A DNA stretch of 64,000 nt, taken from the NCBI GenBank assembly GCA_963780805.1, contig CAWADP010000009.1:1776433-1840432 (forward strand), given 5' to 3'. This document shows positions 37,712 through 46,613 of the stretch, one piece after another (position 1 is the stretch's first letter; every line of letters starts with the position of its first letter). The position numbers were made by a program, and so were the translations under genes. The notes beneath the pieces were generated by a model. That model was given only the letters and a program-made list of their open reading frames with translations. It was not told the DNA's origin and did not search any database. This DNA comes from JASHVB01 sp963780805. Its GTDB lineage: Bacteria > Pseudomonadota > Alphaproteobacteria > Acetobacterales > Acetobacteraceae.

Positions 37712-39346
37712 TCAGTAACCCGAATCATCCATGGCGTTGGATGATCCGTTGCGCGCAGCGGACTTCTCCTGCCGCTCTGCCACCATCACCTCGGTGGTGA
37801 TCATCAGCGAACCGACCGACGCGGCGTGCTGCAAGGCGGACCGCACGACCTTGGTGGGGTCGATGATACCGGCCTTGACCATGTCCTTGAACTCGCCGGT
37901 CTGGGCATCGAAGCCGTAGTTGTACTCGTCCCGGTCGAGAACCTTGCCCGAGATCACGGCACCGTCCTCGCCGGCGTTCTCGGCGATCTGACGCAGCGGC
38001 GTCAGTGCCGCTTTGCGGACGAGCTCGATACCGACGCGCTGGTCGTCATTCTCGGCATTCAGCTTGGCCAGGATCAGCGACGCGCGAGCCAGGGCGACTC
38101 CGCCACCCGGCACGATGCCTTCTTCGACGGCGGCGCGCGTGGCGTGCAGTCCGTCGTCAACCCGGTCCTTGCGCTCCTTCACCTCAACCTCGGTCGAACC
38201 GCCGACACGGATAATCGCGACACCGCCGGCCAGTTTCGCCAGCCGCTCCTGCAGCTTCTCCTTGTCGTAGTCCGAGGTGGTCTCGTCGATCTGCGCGCGG
38301 ATCTGATTGCAGCGGGCCTTGATGTCGTCCTTCTTGCCGGCGCCTTCGACGATCGTGGTGTTGTCCTTGTCGATCAGCACCTTCTTCGCCTTGCCCAACA
38401 TATCGAGCGTCACATTCTCCAGCTTGATGCCTAGATCTTCGCTGATCACATGGCCGCTGGTAAGTGCCGCGATATCGTCGAGCATCGCCTTGCGACGGTC
38501 GCCGAAGCCCGGTGCCTTGACCGCGGCAACCTTCAATCCGCCGCGCAGCTTGTTCACCACCAGGGTCGCAAGCGCTTCGCCCTCGACGTCTTCGGCGACG
38601 ATCAGCAGCGGACGGGCCGATTGCGCCACCGCTTCCAGCAACGGCAGGAAGGACTGCAGCCCGGACAGCTTCTTTTCGTGGATCAGGATGTAGGGCTGAT
38701 CCAACTCGATGTTCATTTTCTCGGCGTTGGTGATGAAGTAGGGCGACATGTAGCCGCGGTCGAACTGCATGCCCTCTACGACGTCGAGTTCCGTCAGCAT
38801 GCCCTTGGCTTCTTCGACCGTGATGACGCCCTCTTTGCCCACCTTCTGCATCGCCTCGGCGATCATCTCGCCGATTTCGACCTCGCCATTGGCAGAGATC
38901 GTGCCGACCTGCGCCGTCTCGGCCTGCGTGGTAATCTTCTTGCTGCGCTTCTTCAGCTCATCGACCAGTGCGACAACTGCCTTGTCGACGCCACGCTTCA
39001 CGTCCATCGGGTTCATGCCGGCGGAGACCGCTTTGCCACCCTCGCGCACGATCGCCTGCGCCAGCACGACGGCGGTCGTCGTGCCATCACCGGCGACATC
39101 GTTGGTCTTCGAGGCGGCCTCGCGCACCATCTGTGCGCCCATGTTCTCGAATTTGTCGGAGAGTTCGATCTCCCTGGCGACGGTCACACCATCCTTGGTG
39201 ATGCGTGGCGCGCCATAGCTCTTGTCGAGGATCACATTGCGGCCCTTCGGACCGAGCGTGAGGCTGACCGCCTGGGCGAGTATGTCCACGCCGCGCATCA
39301 TGCGCTGACGGGCATCATCGCCGAACCGAACGTCTTTCGCTGCCAT
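37712..39346 (-). CDS. groL: Chaperonin GroEL (60 kDa)
   Basis: 544 residues. The GroEL ring chaperone folds proteins in an ATP-driven chamber capped by GroES. The ATP-site motifs LGPKGRNVILDKSYGAP and VAGDGTTTAVVLAQAI and the DMLGKAKKVLIDKDNTTIVEGAG segment are intact. Unusually the C-terminus is RNGSSNAMDDSGY and lacks the Gly-Gly-Met repeat tail of the housekeeping copy, which suggests this is a secondary, stress-type paralogue in a genome with more than one groEL. It forms an operon with groES 36 bp upstream, controlled by a CIRCE element. Confidence 0.97.
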   Translation of the reverse strand: MAAKDVRFGDDARQRMMRGVDILAQAVSLTLGPKGRNVILDKSYGAPRITKDGVTVAREIELSDKFENMGAQMVREAASKTNDVAGDGTTTAVVLAQAIVREGGKAVSAGMNPMDVKRGVDKAVVALVDELKKRSKKITTQAETAQVGTISANGEVEIGEMIAEAMQKVGKEGVITVEEAKGMLTELDVVEGMQFDRGYMSPYFITNAEKMNIELDQPYILIHEKKLSGLQSFLPLLEAVAQSARPLLIVAEDVEGEALATLVVNKLRGGLKVAAVKAPGFGDRRKAMLDDIAALTSGHVISEDLGIKLENVTLDMLGKAKKVLIDKDNTTIVEGAGKKDDIKARCNQIRAQIDETTSDYDKEKLQERLAKLAGGVAIIRVGGSTEVEVKERKDRVDDGLHATRAAVEEGIVPGGGVALARASLILAKLNAENDDQRVGIELVRKAALTPLRQIAENAGEDGAVISGKVLDRDEYNYGFDAQTGEFKDMVKAGIIDPTKVVRSALQHAASVGSLMITTEVMVAERQEKSAARNGSSNAMDDSGY

Positions 39347-39382
39347 TTGCTTAGCTTTCCTGAAATCGATGATGCAGCCGGA

Positions 39383-39700
39383 TTACGCGGCCTTCTTCCT
39401 GGCCACCGGGGTGCCCTCGACGATGCCCATGATATCCAACTCCTTCATGATCAGGAGTTCCTCGCCGTCGAGCTTCACCTCGGTGCCCGACCATTTGCCG
39501 AACAGAATGCGATCGCCGGCTTTCACCTCGAGAGCGACGATCTGGCCTTGCTCGTTGCGGGCGCCAGGACCGGCAGCGACGACCACACCCTCCATTGGCT
39601 TTTCCTGTGCGGTGTCGGGGATGATGATGCCCCCCGAAGTCTTCTCTTCGGCATCGACGCGGCGAATCACGACGCGATCATGCAACGGACGAAATTTCAT
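39383..39700 (-). CDS. groS: Co-chaperonin GroES (10 kDa)
   Basis: 105 residues from ATG 39700 (MKFRPLHDRVVIRRVDAEEK); the longer frame to 39766 is not family-like. The mobile loop EEKTSGGIIIPDTAQEKPMEG that contacts GroEL and the roof region are normal. The C-terminal VEGTPVARKKAA is extended relative to classical GroES. It is the first gene of the groESL operon; CIRCE and a promoter lie 85-140 bp upstream. Confidence 0.96.
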   Translation of the reverse strand: MKFRPLHDRVVIRRVDAEEKTSGGIIIPDTAQEKPMEGVVVAAGPGARNEQGQIVALEVKAGDRILFGKWSGTEVKLDGEELLIMKELDIMGIVEGTPVARKKAA

Positions 39701-39784
39701 TGGGATTTGACTAACCTGGTGCCGGCCTTGGAAGGCTGGTCGCGTTGCCCCGTGCCGGGCCTGCACACTTCAAGTGACGCCCAT

Positions 39785-39811
39785 TTGGCACTCTGGTTCG
39801 GGGAGTGCCAA
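39785..39811 (-). promoter_or_regulatory. CIRCE element (HrcA operator)
   Basis: TTGGCACTC-N9-GAGTGCCAA, a perfect 9-bp inverted repeat with the conserved 9-bp spacer (10 bp including one more pair). It matches the CIRCE consensus TTAGCACTC-N9-GAGTGCTAA with one symmetrical change in each arm. It lies 85 bp upstream of groES, so HrcA repression relieved by heat is expected. Confidence 0.95.
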
Positions 39812-39812
39812 A

Positions 39813-39841
39813 CACATAGGACACTCGGCGTTCGTATTCAA
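39813..39841 (-). promoter_or_regulatory. Probable groESL promoter
   Basis: On the minus strand TTGAAT (39836-39841) and TATGTG (39813-39818) are separated by 17 bp, a reasonable housekeeping-sigma -35/-10 pair. The -10 box ends directly before CIRCE, so the operator would cover the transcription start. Confidence 0.65.
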
Positions 39842-39902
39842 GCCGCTGGCGCAACTCTCGCACCCCTTTTGGCAATATCCGCCCCATCAGCGCTTTGGCG
39901 GA

Positions 39903-40583
39903 TTACTGGATGGACGCAGCATCGAGCGCTTGCTGGATAACCCGGGCAAGGTCGGATTCACGATATGGCTTCTGCATGAAGATCGAACTTGGCCGGAGCG
40001 CCCGGACCCTGGAAACATCGCCGCTGACGAACACATGCGGAACCGGCCCCGTGCGGTAGATTGTCTCGACCGCGGAAACGCCGCTTCCCTCGCCCAGGCT
40101 GACATCGACGATCATCAGGTCCGGTTTGCATCTTGCCGCGGCACTCACCGCATCGGCCTCCGTGGCTTCGATGCCGCATACGTCGTGACCCATCCCCGCG
40201 AGCATCTCGGCGAGCAGGGTGCCGATGATGGCGTCGTCCTCCACCACGAGAACACGCCTCGCGGTCACGGTCTCGGTGCGGCCTCTGGCGCCGGCTGCAT
40301 CGGCGGTGGCACTGGCAGGATTGCGCCGCCGCTGCATGGCACGGCGTGCAACATCGGCACGCTTGCCAGTGTTGTCGGCGACAGGATCGAACGAACTCCA
40401 GCCACCCCTGCCGGTCGTTTCGATCGACTCGCAGATCAAAACGAAGTCTGGCACGTGCATGTCCCGATGCGGCTGGTCCATCCGGGGCTGCAGACCAACC
40501 GCTGCCGCCTGGTACTTATCCAGCGGCCCGAACGGTCGTGCCCGAATATCCTCGTTCGGTGCATTGTGTGTCTGCGGCATCAT
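39903..40583 (-). CDS. Receiver-domain (CheY-like) response regulator with N-terminal extension
   Basis: 226 residues from the first of two ATGs (40583). Residues about 108-226 form a receiver: acidic pair VLVVEDDAI, phospho-accepting Asp in PDLMIVDVSLGEG, Thr/Ser in VFVSGD and the conserved Lys in FMQKPY. The first 105 residues match no domain I know. There is no DNA-binding output, so it probably acts by protein contact. A regulatory box (40731-40746) points at this gene 148 bp upstream, linking it to the large kinase encoded nearby. Confidence 0.85.
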   Translation of the reverse strand: MMPQTHNAPNEDIRARPFGPLDKYQAAAVGLQPRMDQPHRDMHVPDFVLICESIETTGRGGWSSFDPVADNTGKRADVARRAMQRRRNPASATADAAGARGRTETVTARRVLVVEDDAIIGTLLAEMLAGMGHDVCGIEATEADAVSAAARCKPDLMIVDVSLGEGSGVSAVETIYRTGPVPHVFVSGDVSRVRALRPSSIFMQKPYRESDLARVIQQALDAASIQ

Positions 40584-40730
40584 CGGATCCCCGGGTTTCG
40601 GTAAAGTCGGAGGTTGGTGTCAATGCGGTCGGTTGCGTATTGCGCCCACGGTGCGACGCGCCTGGAGACGATGGATCGGTCAAAGCCCCCAACTTTCGAC
40701 CATAGCCGGCATCGGATGATCGGCGGAAGC

Positions 40731-40746
40731 TTCGGAAACTACTCAG
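40731..40746 (-). promoter_or_regulatory. FixJ-like box A
   Basis: Minus strand CTGAGTAGTTTCCGAAGCT, one of five copies of GTARTTTCCGANNCT in this part of the window. It is oriented toward the receiver protein whose start lies 148 bp downstream. Confidence 0.7.
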
Positions 40747-40778
40747 ATGCGCCGCTGCGGCAACGTGCCGACGCTGGA

Positions 40779-41813
40779 TCAGGCCCCCGGCTTGTGTTCT
40801 TCATTCGTCTTTGCGGGCTCCCTTGCCACAGCCCCAGCGTGCTGTTCCGCCGGGTGCGCCGGTCCTGGCGCGGCGACCGGATGCTGTGCCGCGTGCTCGG
40901 CCGCAGGCGCTGCATGTTGGGGCGGCTGCTCATGGGCCTGTGGGGCAGGCCCCTGCGGAGCCGGCGCACGTGGTTCCGCGGCATACTGTTCCGCCTGGTG
41001 CGCCGGCCCTGGCGCGGCGGCCGGGTGCGGCGGGCCACCACGTCCGGTCGATGGTTCGCTCGCTCTGGCAGATTGCGCGCGGACGACGCCTGCGCCGGTG
41101 AATTGGGCGGCATGAGACGTGGCGGCAATCGCGGGATGGCCAGCGTTGTGCGCCGCCGCGAGAGCCGGAGTCCGCACGGCAGTAGCGATGTGTGCGGCCT
41201 GCACCGCGGTGGGTGGCAGGTGGTGATCCTGTCCGGCGTTGCGTTCTTCGGCAGTCGGCTGGGCCGTGAGGCCGCCTGTGCCGCCTGAATAGCTGACGTG
41301 GGAATTGTTGAGGACGATTACCTTCGTTGTGTAGGCGTCGGCGCCGTGGACCAAGCCAAAATTATTGACGGTCCGATTGTAGGCGAAACGCTCGCCGTCC
41401 CATCGGCCGCCTTCGTAACCATGGCCGCCATAGCCATAGCCGTAATTGACGCCGCCATAGAAGCCGACATGAGGTCCCCAATAACCGTCATGAAAGAGGT
41501 AGGCGCCATCGATCCAGCCCCAGTAAGGCGGCGTCCACAGAAGTCCCACAACCGGCGGAAGGGCCCAGGTGCCGGGCACCCAGTAATAGCCCACCGCCTG
41601 GGTCCAGCTCCAATATCCCGGGTTCCAGATATAGCCGTACGCGGGAAGCGCGGGCTGGCTGTAGACCGGCAGGATCGGCGGCGCGACCTGGACCGAGATT
41701 TCGACCGCCATCTGCGCCGCGGCCGGGTTCGGTGCTGCCACGATCAGCGGGACCCCGAGAAAGGTCGCGGCCAGCAATAAGCTCTTGAGAGTCGGACGTT
41801 GGAAATCGATCAT
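40779..41813 (-). CDS. YXWGXW-repeat exported protein
   Basis: 344 residues from ATG 41813, chosen because it begins a normal signal peptide (about residues 1-33, LLLAATFLGVPLIVAAPNPAAA). The mature part has the YXWGXW-type repeats GYIWNPGYWSW, YYWVPGTWALPP and LLWTPPYWGW, then a Gly/Tyr-rich stretch (GGVNYGYGYGGHGYEGG). The last 150 residues are low-complexity Ala/Pro/His. Such proteins are secreted or outer-surface proteins of unknown role. Box B lies 103 bp upstream on its strand, so it is a likely member of the regulon of the divergent kinase gene. Confidence 0.85.
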   Translation of the reverse strand: MIDFQRPTLKSLLLAATFLGVPLIVAAPNPAAAQMAVEISVQVAPPILPVYSQPALPAYGYIWNPGYWSWTQAVGYYWVPGTWALPPVVGLLWTPPYWGWIDGAYLFHDGYWGPHVGFYGGVNYGYGYGGHGYEGGRWDGERFAYNRTVNNFGLVHGADAYTTKVIVLNNSHVSYSGGTGGLTAQPTAEERNAGQDHHLPPTAVQAAHIATAVRTPALAAAHNAGHPAIAATSHAAQFTGAGVVRAQSARASEPSTGRGGPPHPAAAPGPAHQAEQYAAEPRAPAPQGPAPQAHEQPPQHAAPAAEHAAQHPVAAPGPAHPAEQHAGAVAREPAKTNEEHKPGA

Positions 41814-41915
41814 ACTGCAGCTCGCTGGAAAGTTGATCGATGCAGAAAACCACGCCTGCCGGTGGGACCGGTGCCGCATTTGGTAAGAGGTGCCGCGACG
41901 CAAGCGAAAAGCAGA

Positions 41916-41931
41916 CTCGGAAACTACTCAG
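41916..41931 (-). promoter_or_regulatory. FixJ-like box B
   Basis: Minus strand CTGAGTAGTTTCCGAGTCT in the divergent region between the YXWGXW gene (start 41813) and the large hybrid kinase (start 42114). Oriented toward the YXWGXW gene, but close enough to both to allow autoregulation. Confidence 0.7.
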
Positions 41932-42113
41932 ATCGAGCCTGGCCGCAGTTGATCGGCGCCCGCCACATTCGGCACCACGGACCGTTCCGCCGACAGAACG
42001 CGCACCGCGGGGCGGCGCTATTGGTACATTCCGAAGGTTGTCGCGGCAGACGTTCGGGGCCATATCGGGTGTTACTTCCGTCGAGAGCCGACCCTTTCGA
42101 AAATCATGGACGA

Positions 42114-45100
42114 ATGCCAGACAGCCACCCGTTTCAAGCCAAGACGGCCCGATCGCGTTCCGGCGGACGCAAGCTGCCAGCACGCGGCCCGCCTCGCGGA
42201 CCCTCGGACTTCCCGGTTGTCGGCATTGGCGCCTCGGCGGGTGGCCTCGAGGCGTGCAGGAAGCTGATCGGAGCACTGCCCGCCGCCAACGGCATGGCTT
42301 TCATCCTGGTCCAGCATCTCGACCCGACGCATGAGAGCATGATGGTGGACCTGCTAGCCGGTTACACGACAATGCCGGTGCGCCAGGCAGCGGATGGCAT
42401 GAATGTGGAACCGGACAATCTTTATGTCATTCCGCCCGGGACGTATCTTTCCGTTGAGAACGGCGCCTTGCATCTCTCGCAGCCGCATGCACGTCACGGC
42501 GCACGCCTGCCGTTCGATTTCCTGCTACACTCATTGGCGGACGAAGGCGGCGCGCGCGCGATTTGCGTGATCCTTTCCGGCAGCGGGTCGGACGGCAGCC
42601 TGGGGGTGAAGGCCGTAAAGGCCGCAGGCGGGCTCGTCATCGCACAGGACCCTGACGAGGCCGGCTATGACGGCATGCCGCGCAGCGCCATCATGACTGG
42701 CGCGGTCGACCTGGTGCTTCCGGTCGCCCAAATTCCCGACGCGCTTCTCAAATACGACCGGCGGATGGCGTCCGTCCGCACCCAGAACGGTTCGCTGCCG
42801 CACGGCGCGGCACCCGATTGGCTGCCGGGGATCATCAATCTTTTGCGCACCAGGACCGCGCACGACTTCACGCATTACAAGCCGGGCACGCTGCAGCGGC
42901 GGATCGAGCGGCGCATGGCGATGGCCGCGATCGAAACCGGTGACATGAACCGCTATCTCGAGCTGCTGCAGCACGATGCCGGCGAACTCGACCTGCTCGC
43001 CAAGGACCTGCTCATCAACGTCACCAGCTTCTTCCGTGATCCGAAGGTGTTTGATCTTCTGGCGGAGCAGATCGTTCTGGATATGGTACGTGGCCAGCCG
43101 CCGGATCATCCGATCCGCATCTGGGTCGCCGGATGCAGCACGGGTGAGGAGACCTATTCCCTTGCCATGGTCTTCCTGGAGCAAATCGCGCTGGTTAAGC
43201 GCCACGTGAAGCTACAGGTGTTCGCGTCCGATGTTGACCCGGAGGCCATAACGCGTGCCCGGCAAGGCAGTTATCCGAAGACAATCGAAGCGGACGTATC
43301 GCCGGCAAGGCTGGCGCGCTTCTTCCTGAAGGAAGAGCACGGTTATCGGGTATCGCCCGAGTTGCGTGCCGTCGTGGTCTTCACGGTGCAGGACGTGCTG
43401 GGCGATCCGCCGTTCTCTCGCATCGATCTGGTGTCGTGCCGGAACCTCCTGATCTATCTGGGCGTCGAGGCTCAGGCAAAGGTGCTTTCGCTGTTTCAGT
43501 TCGCCCTGCGTGAGGGCGGCTATCTGATACTTGGCAACGCCGAGACCATTGGCCCGCGCGACGACCGTTTCGCGACAGTCTCTAAGGCAGAACGCATATA
43601 CCGACGCACCAGTCATAACCGACCTGGCGATTTTGGCTTTGTGCGAACCCCGGGGGACGGCGTGCGGGTTGCGGCGCGAGCTGGGCAGGGACAGGTGCCG
43701 TCGCGGCAGGCCGCGCTCGCCGACCTGTGCCGGCGCATGGTGATGGAGGCGTATGCGCCGGCCGCCGTACTGATCAACCGCAAGCACGAATGTCTGTATT
43801 TTCTGGGCCCGACAGACCGCTATCTGCGCGTGGCGCCGGGGCATCCCACCCATGATCTGCTAGCGATGGTGCGCCAGGACATGCGAACCAGGCTTCGGTC
43901 TGCGCTGCAGCGCGCCAGTCAGGCGAACACGCCTGTTGCGGTTCCCGGCGGGCCGGTGAATGGCAATGGCAGTGCAGCTTCATTCCGGATCGATGTAAAG
44001 CCCGTCATGCACGAGGGCGATGACCTGCTCCTCATCTGCTTCGTTGACGAGCCGAAGCAGGAGCAACGGCGGGGCCGTTTCTCCGCCGTGCGGGACCTGC
44101 CGCGGGTTGCCGAGCTGGAGCAGGAACTTGATGCCACGCGGGTGGAGTTGCAGGGTGCCATTCGGAACCTGGAGATTTCCAGCGAAGAGCAGAAGGCGAT
44201 CAATGAAGAAGCACTGTCCGTCAACGAGGAATATCAATCGACGAACGAGGAGCTGCTGACGTCGAAGGAGGAGTTGCAGTCGCTTAACGAGGAGCTCACC
44301 GCGCTGAACAGCCAGCTTCAGGAAACGCTGGAGCGGCAGCGTACCACCTCCAATGATCTGCAGAACGTCCTGTACAGCACCGATGTGGCGACGATCTTCC
44401 TGGATGGCGGCCTGAATATCCGGTTTTTCACGCCCGCCACCAAATCGCTGTTCAACGTCATCCCCAGCGATATCGGACGACCGCTCGCGGATCTGAATTC
44501 ACTGACCGCCGACAGCACGCTGCTGGCCGATGCGCAAACCGTGCTGCGGAACTTCGCGCCGATCGAGCGGGAGATCGAAGCGCAAACCGGCGCCTGGTAT
44601 GTTCGCCGCATATTGCCGTATCGCGCCCAGGACAACGCGGTTGAAGGCGTCGTGATCACGTTCGCTGAAATCACCGAGCGGCGGCACATCGCCAACGAGT
44701 TGGAACTGGCAAAGCGGCAGGCGGAGGTGGCGAATGCCGCGAAATCGCGCTTTCTCGCCGCGGCGAGCCATGACCTCCGCCAACCGTTACAGACGCTTGC
44801 CCTGCTTCAGGGGCTGCTGGCGCGGGCTGTCACAGGGGAGCGGGCACAGAAGCTTGTCGCGCGGTTCGACGAGACGTTGGGCGCGATCGAGGGCATGCTG
44901 GATACCATGCTCGATATCAACCAGATCGAGGCCGGTACCGTCCACGCCGAACCGGTCACGTTCCCCATCAATGACCTGTTCGACCGGTTGAAGGATGAGT
45001 TCACTTATCATGCCCAGGCCAAGGGGCTGGCCTTGCGTATGGTCGGATGCAGCCTGTCGATTTACAGCGATCCGCGCCTTCTGGAGCAGATGATCCGGAA

Positions 45101-46511
45101 CCTGGTGTCCAACGCTTTGAAGTACACAAAGCGCGGCAAGGTGCTGTTGGGTTGTCGCCGCCACAAAGGAATGCTGAGCATCGAGGTGTGCGATACTGGC
45201 ATTGGTATCCCTGACCAGGACCTTCAAGCGATCTTCGAGGAATACCATCAGCTTGATAATGCCGCACGCGAGCGAAGCCGCGGACTTGGGCTTGGGCTTT
45301 CCATCGTGCAACGTCTGGGGACATTGCTCGGCCACCGGGTTCGGGTCCGCTCGCAACCGGGCAAGGGCTCGGTCTTCGCCATCGAGGTCGCGCTGCCGCC
45401 GAGCCCAGCGGCGTTGCAGCGGGCGTCGGCTTTACTCGCCACGGGCGACCGATCCAACCCTGGCGTTCGCCGCGTTGGCACGATCCTGGTTGTCGAGGAC
45501 GATCCCGAGGTGCGCGAGCTTCTCGAGATCTTTCTCAAGGACGAGGGTCACCAGGCGGCGACCGCGCCGGATGGGGTCAGCGCGCTGACGCTGGCGGCAC
45601 GCGGCGAGGTGCGGCCGGACATTATCCTTGCGGACTTCAATCTGCCGAATGGCATGAACGGGCTTCAGGTGGCGGCGAAGCTTCAGGAGAGCCTTGGCCG
45701 CCAGGTTCCTGCCATCGTCCTCACCGGCGACACATCGACCGGTACGTTGCGCCAGATCGCGCTTGGGACAAGTGTACGGTTGAGCAAACCGGTGAAGTTG
45801 AAGGAGCTGAGCCAGGTCATTCAGCGTCTTCTCGCTGTATCGCAACCCGCGGCGGAGCAACGTGCGCCGCGCTCTACCGACCCGAACGGCGGTTCCGACT
45901 CACCGATGATTTTTATCGTCGATGACGACAGCCATATCCGCCAGGGGCTTCGCGAGCTGCTCGAAGAAAGCGGCCAGGTTGTTGCCGATTTTGCGACATG
46001 TGAGGCATTTCTTGCCGCCTACCATCCCGGGTGCGAGGCATGCCTGATCCTTGACGCTTACCTGCCCGGCATGGACGGGATCGAATTGCTGCAGCGCCTG
46101 CGGGTAGCAGGGCACAAGCTGCCCATTATCATGATCACCGGCAACAGCGACGTGCCGATGGCAATACAGACCATGAAAGCCGGCGCCATCGACTTCATCG
46201 AGAAGCCGATCCACCGGGAGGAACTGCTGACCTGCATCGAACGGGCGCTGGAGCAATCGAGGGATTCGAGCAAGCTTTCCGCGTGGCGGGAGGATGCGGC
46301 AAGTCACCTCTCGGGCCTCACCACGCGGCAACGGCAGATCATGGAGATGGTCCTGGCCGGCCATCCCAGCAAGAACATCGCAGCGGATCTTGGCATCAGC
46401 CAACGTACTGTCGAGAATCACCGGGCATCGATCATGAAGAAGTCGGGGTCCAAGTCGCTTCCTGCGCTGGCCCGGCTGGCGATCGCCGCAACCGGGAGCG
46501 GTGACGACTAG
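42114..46511 (+). CDS. Hybrid sensor kinase: CheB-CheR-coiled coil-PAS-HisKA-HATPase-REC-REC-LuxR
   Basis: 1,465 residues from ATG 42114 (MPDSHPFQAK); the frame is open to 41799 but that part lacks protein character. Domains in order: CheB methylesterase-like (GIGASAGGLEA, Ser41, HLDP, about 33-215); CheR methyltransferase-like (HYKPGTLQRRIERR, VAGCSTGEETYSLAM, about 240-500); Glu-rich coiled coil (about 665-745); PAS (about 750-860); HisKA with the phospho-His in ASHDLRQP (about H886); HATPase (NLVSNALKYT, DTGIGIPD, GLGLGLSIV); receiver 1 (about 1120-1240, Asp1174); receiver 2 (about 1264-1380, Asp1314); FixJ/NarL-type helix-turn-helix (LTTRQRQIMEMVLAGHPSKNIAADLGISQRTVENHR). It carries sensor, relay and DNA-binding output in one chain. 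No membrane segment is visible, so it is cytosolic. Boxes B and four others are its likely targets. Confidence 0.93.
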   Translation: MPDSHPFQAKTARSRSGGRKLPARGPPRGPSDFPVVGIGASAGGLEACRKLIGALPAANGMAFILVQHLDPTHESMMVDLLAGYTTMPVRQAADGMNVEPDNLYVIPPGTYLSVENGALHLSQPHARHGARLPFDFLLHSLADEGGARAICVILSGSGSDGSLGVKAVKAAGGLVIAQDPDEAGYDGMPRSAIMTGAVDLVLPVAQIPDALLKYDRRMASVRTQNGSLPHGAAPDWLPGIINLLRTRTAHDFTHYKPGTLQRRIERRMAMAAIETGDMNRYLELLQHDAGELDLLAKDLLINVTSFFRDPKVFDLLAEQIVLDMVRGQPPDHPIRIWVAGCSTGEETYSLAMVFLEQIALVKRHVKLQVFASDVDPEAITRARQGSYPKTIEADVSPARLARFFLKEEHGYRVSPELRAVVVFTVQDVLGDPPFSRIDLVSCRNLLIYLGVEAQAKVLSLFQFALREGGYLILGNAETIGPRDDRFATVSKAERIYRRTSHNRPGDFGFVRTPGDGVRVAARAGQGQVPSRQAALADLCRRMVMEAYAPAAVLINRKHECLYFLGPTDRYLRVAPGHPTHDLLAMVRQDMRTRLRSALQRASQANTPVAVPGGPVNGNGSAASFRIDVKPVMHEGDDLLLICFVDEPKQEQRRGRFSAVRDLPRVAELEQELDATRVELQGAIRNLEISSEEQKAINEEALSVNEEYQSTNEELLTSKEELQSLNEELTALNSQLQETLERQRTTSNDLQNVLYSTDVATIFLDGGLNIRFFTPATKSLFNVIPSDIGRPLADLNSLTADSTLLADAQTVLRNFAPIEREIEAQTGAWYVRRILPYRAQDNAVEGVVITFAEITERRHIANELELAKRQAEVANAAKSRFLAAASHDLRQPLQTLALLQGLLARAVTGERAQKLVARFDETLGAIEGMLDTMLDINQIEAGTVHAEPVTFPINDLFDRLKDEFTYHAQAKGLALRMVGCSLSIYSDPRLLEQMIRNLVSNALKYTKRGKVLLGCRRHKGMLSIEVCDTGIGIPDQDLQAIFEEYHQLDNAARERSRGLGLGLSIVQRLGTLLGHRVRVRSQPGKGSVFAIEVALPPSPAALQRASALLATGDRSNPGVRRVGTILVVEDDPEVRELLEIFLKDEGHQAATAPDGVSALTLAARGEVRPDIILADFNLPNGMNGLQVAAKLQESLGRQVPAIVLTGDTSTGTLRQIALGTSVRLSKPVKLKELSQVIQRLLAVSQPAAEQRAPRSTDPNGGSDSPMIFIVDDDSHIRQGLRELLEESGQVVADFATCEAFLAAYHPGCEACLILDAYLPGMDGIELLQRLRVAGHKLPIIMITGNSDVPMAIQTMKAGAIDFIEKPIHREELLTCIERALEQSRDSSKLSAWREDAASHLSGLTTRQRQIMEMVLAGHPSKNIAADLGISQRTVENHRASIMKKSGSKSLPALARLAIAATGSGDD

Positions 46512-46613
46512 CTGGTTGCGCAACGCGGATACGCCGTTGTAGGCGTCTTTAGTCCCTTACCACCAAACTCTTGGCATATTCTGCGTTGAATCGCACCCTG
46601 AGCGAACATCCCA

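Noticed and set aside
38450..39940. 496-codon plus-strand open frame opposite groEL/groES
   Set aside because: Shadow frame; groESL on the other strand is unambiguous and has CIRCE.
41799..42113. Longer N-terminus for the hybrid kinase
   Set aside because: The frame is open but composition is random, box B lies inside it, and the CheB domain begins shortly after Met 42114.
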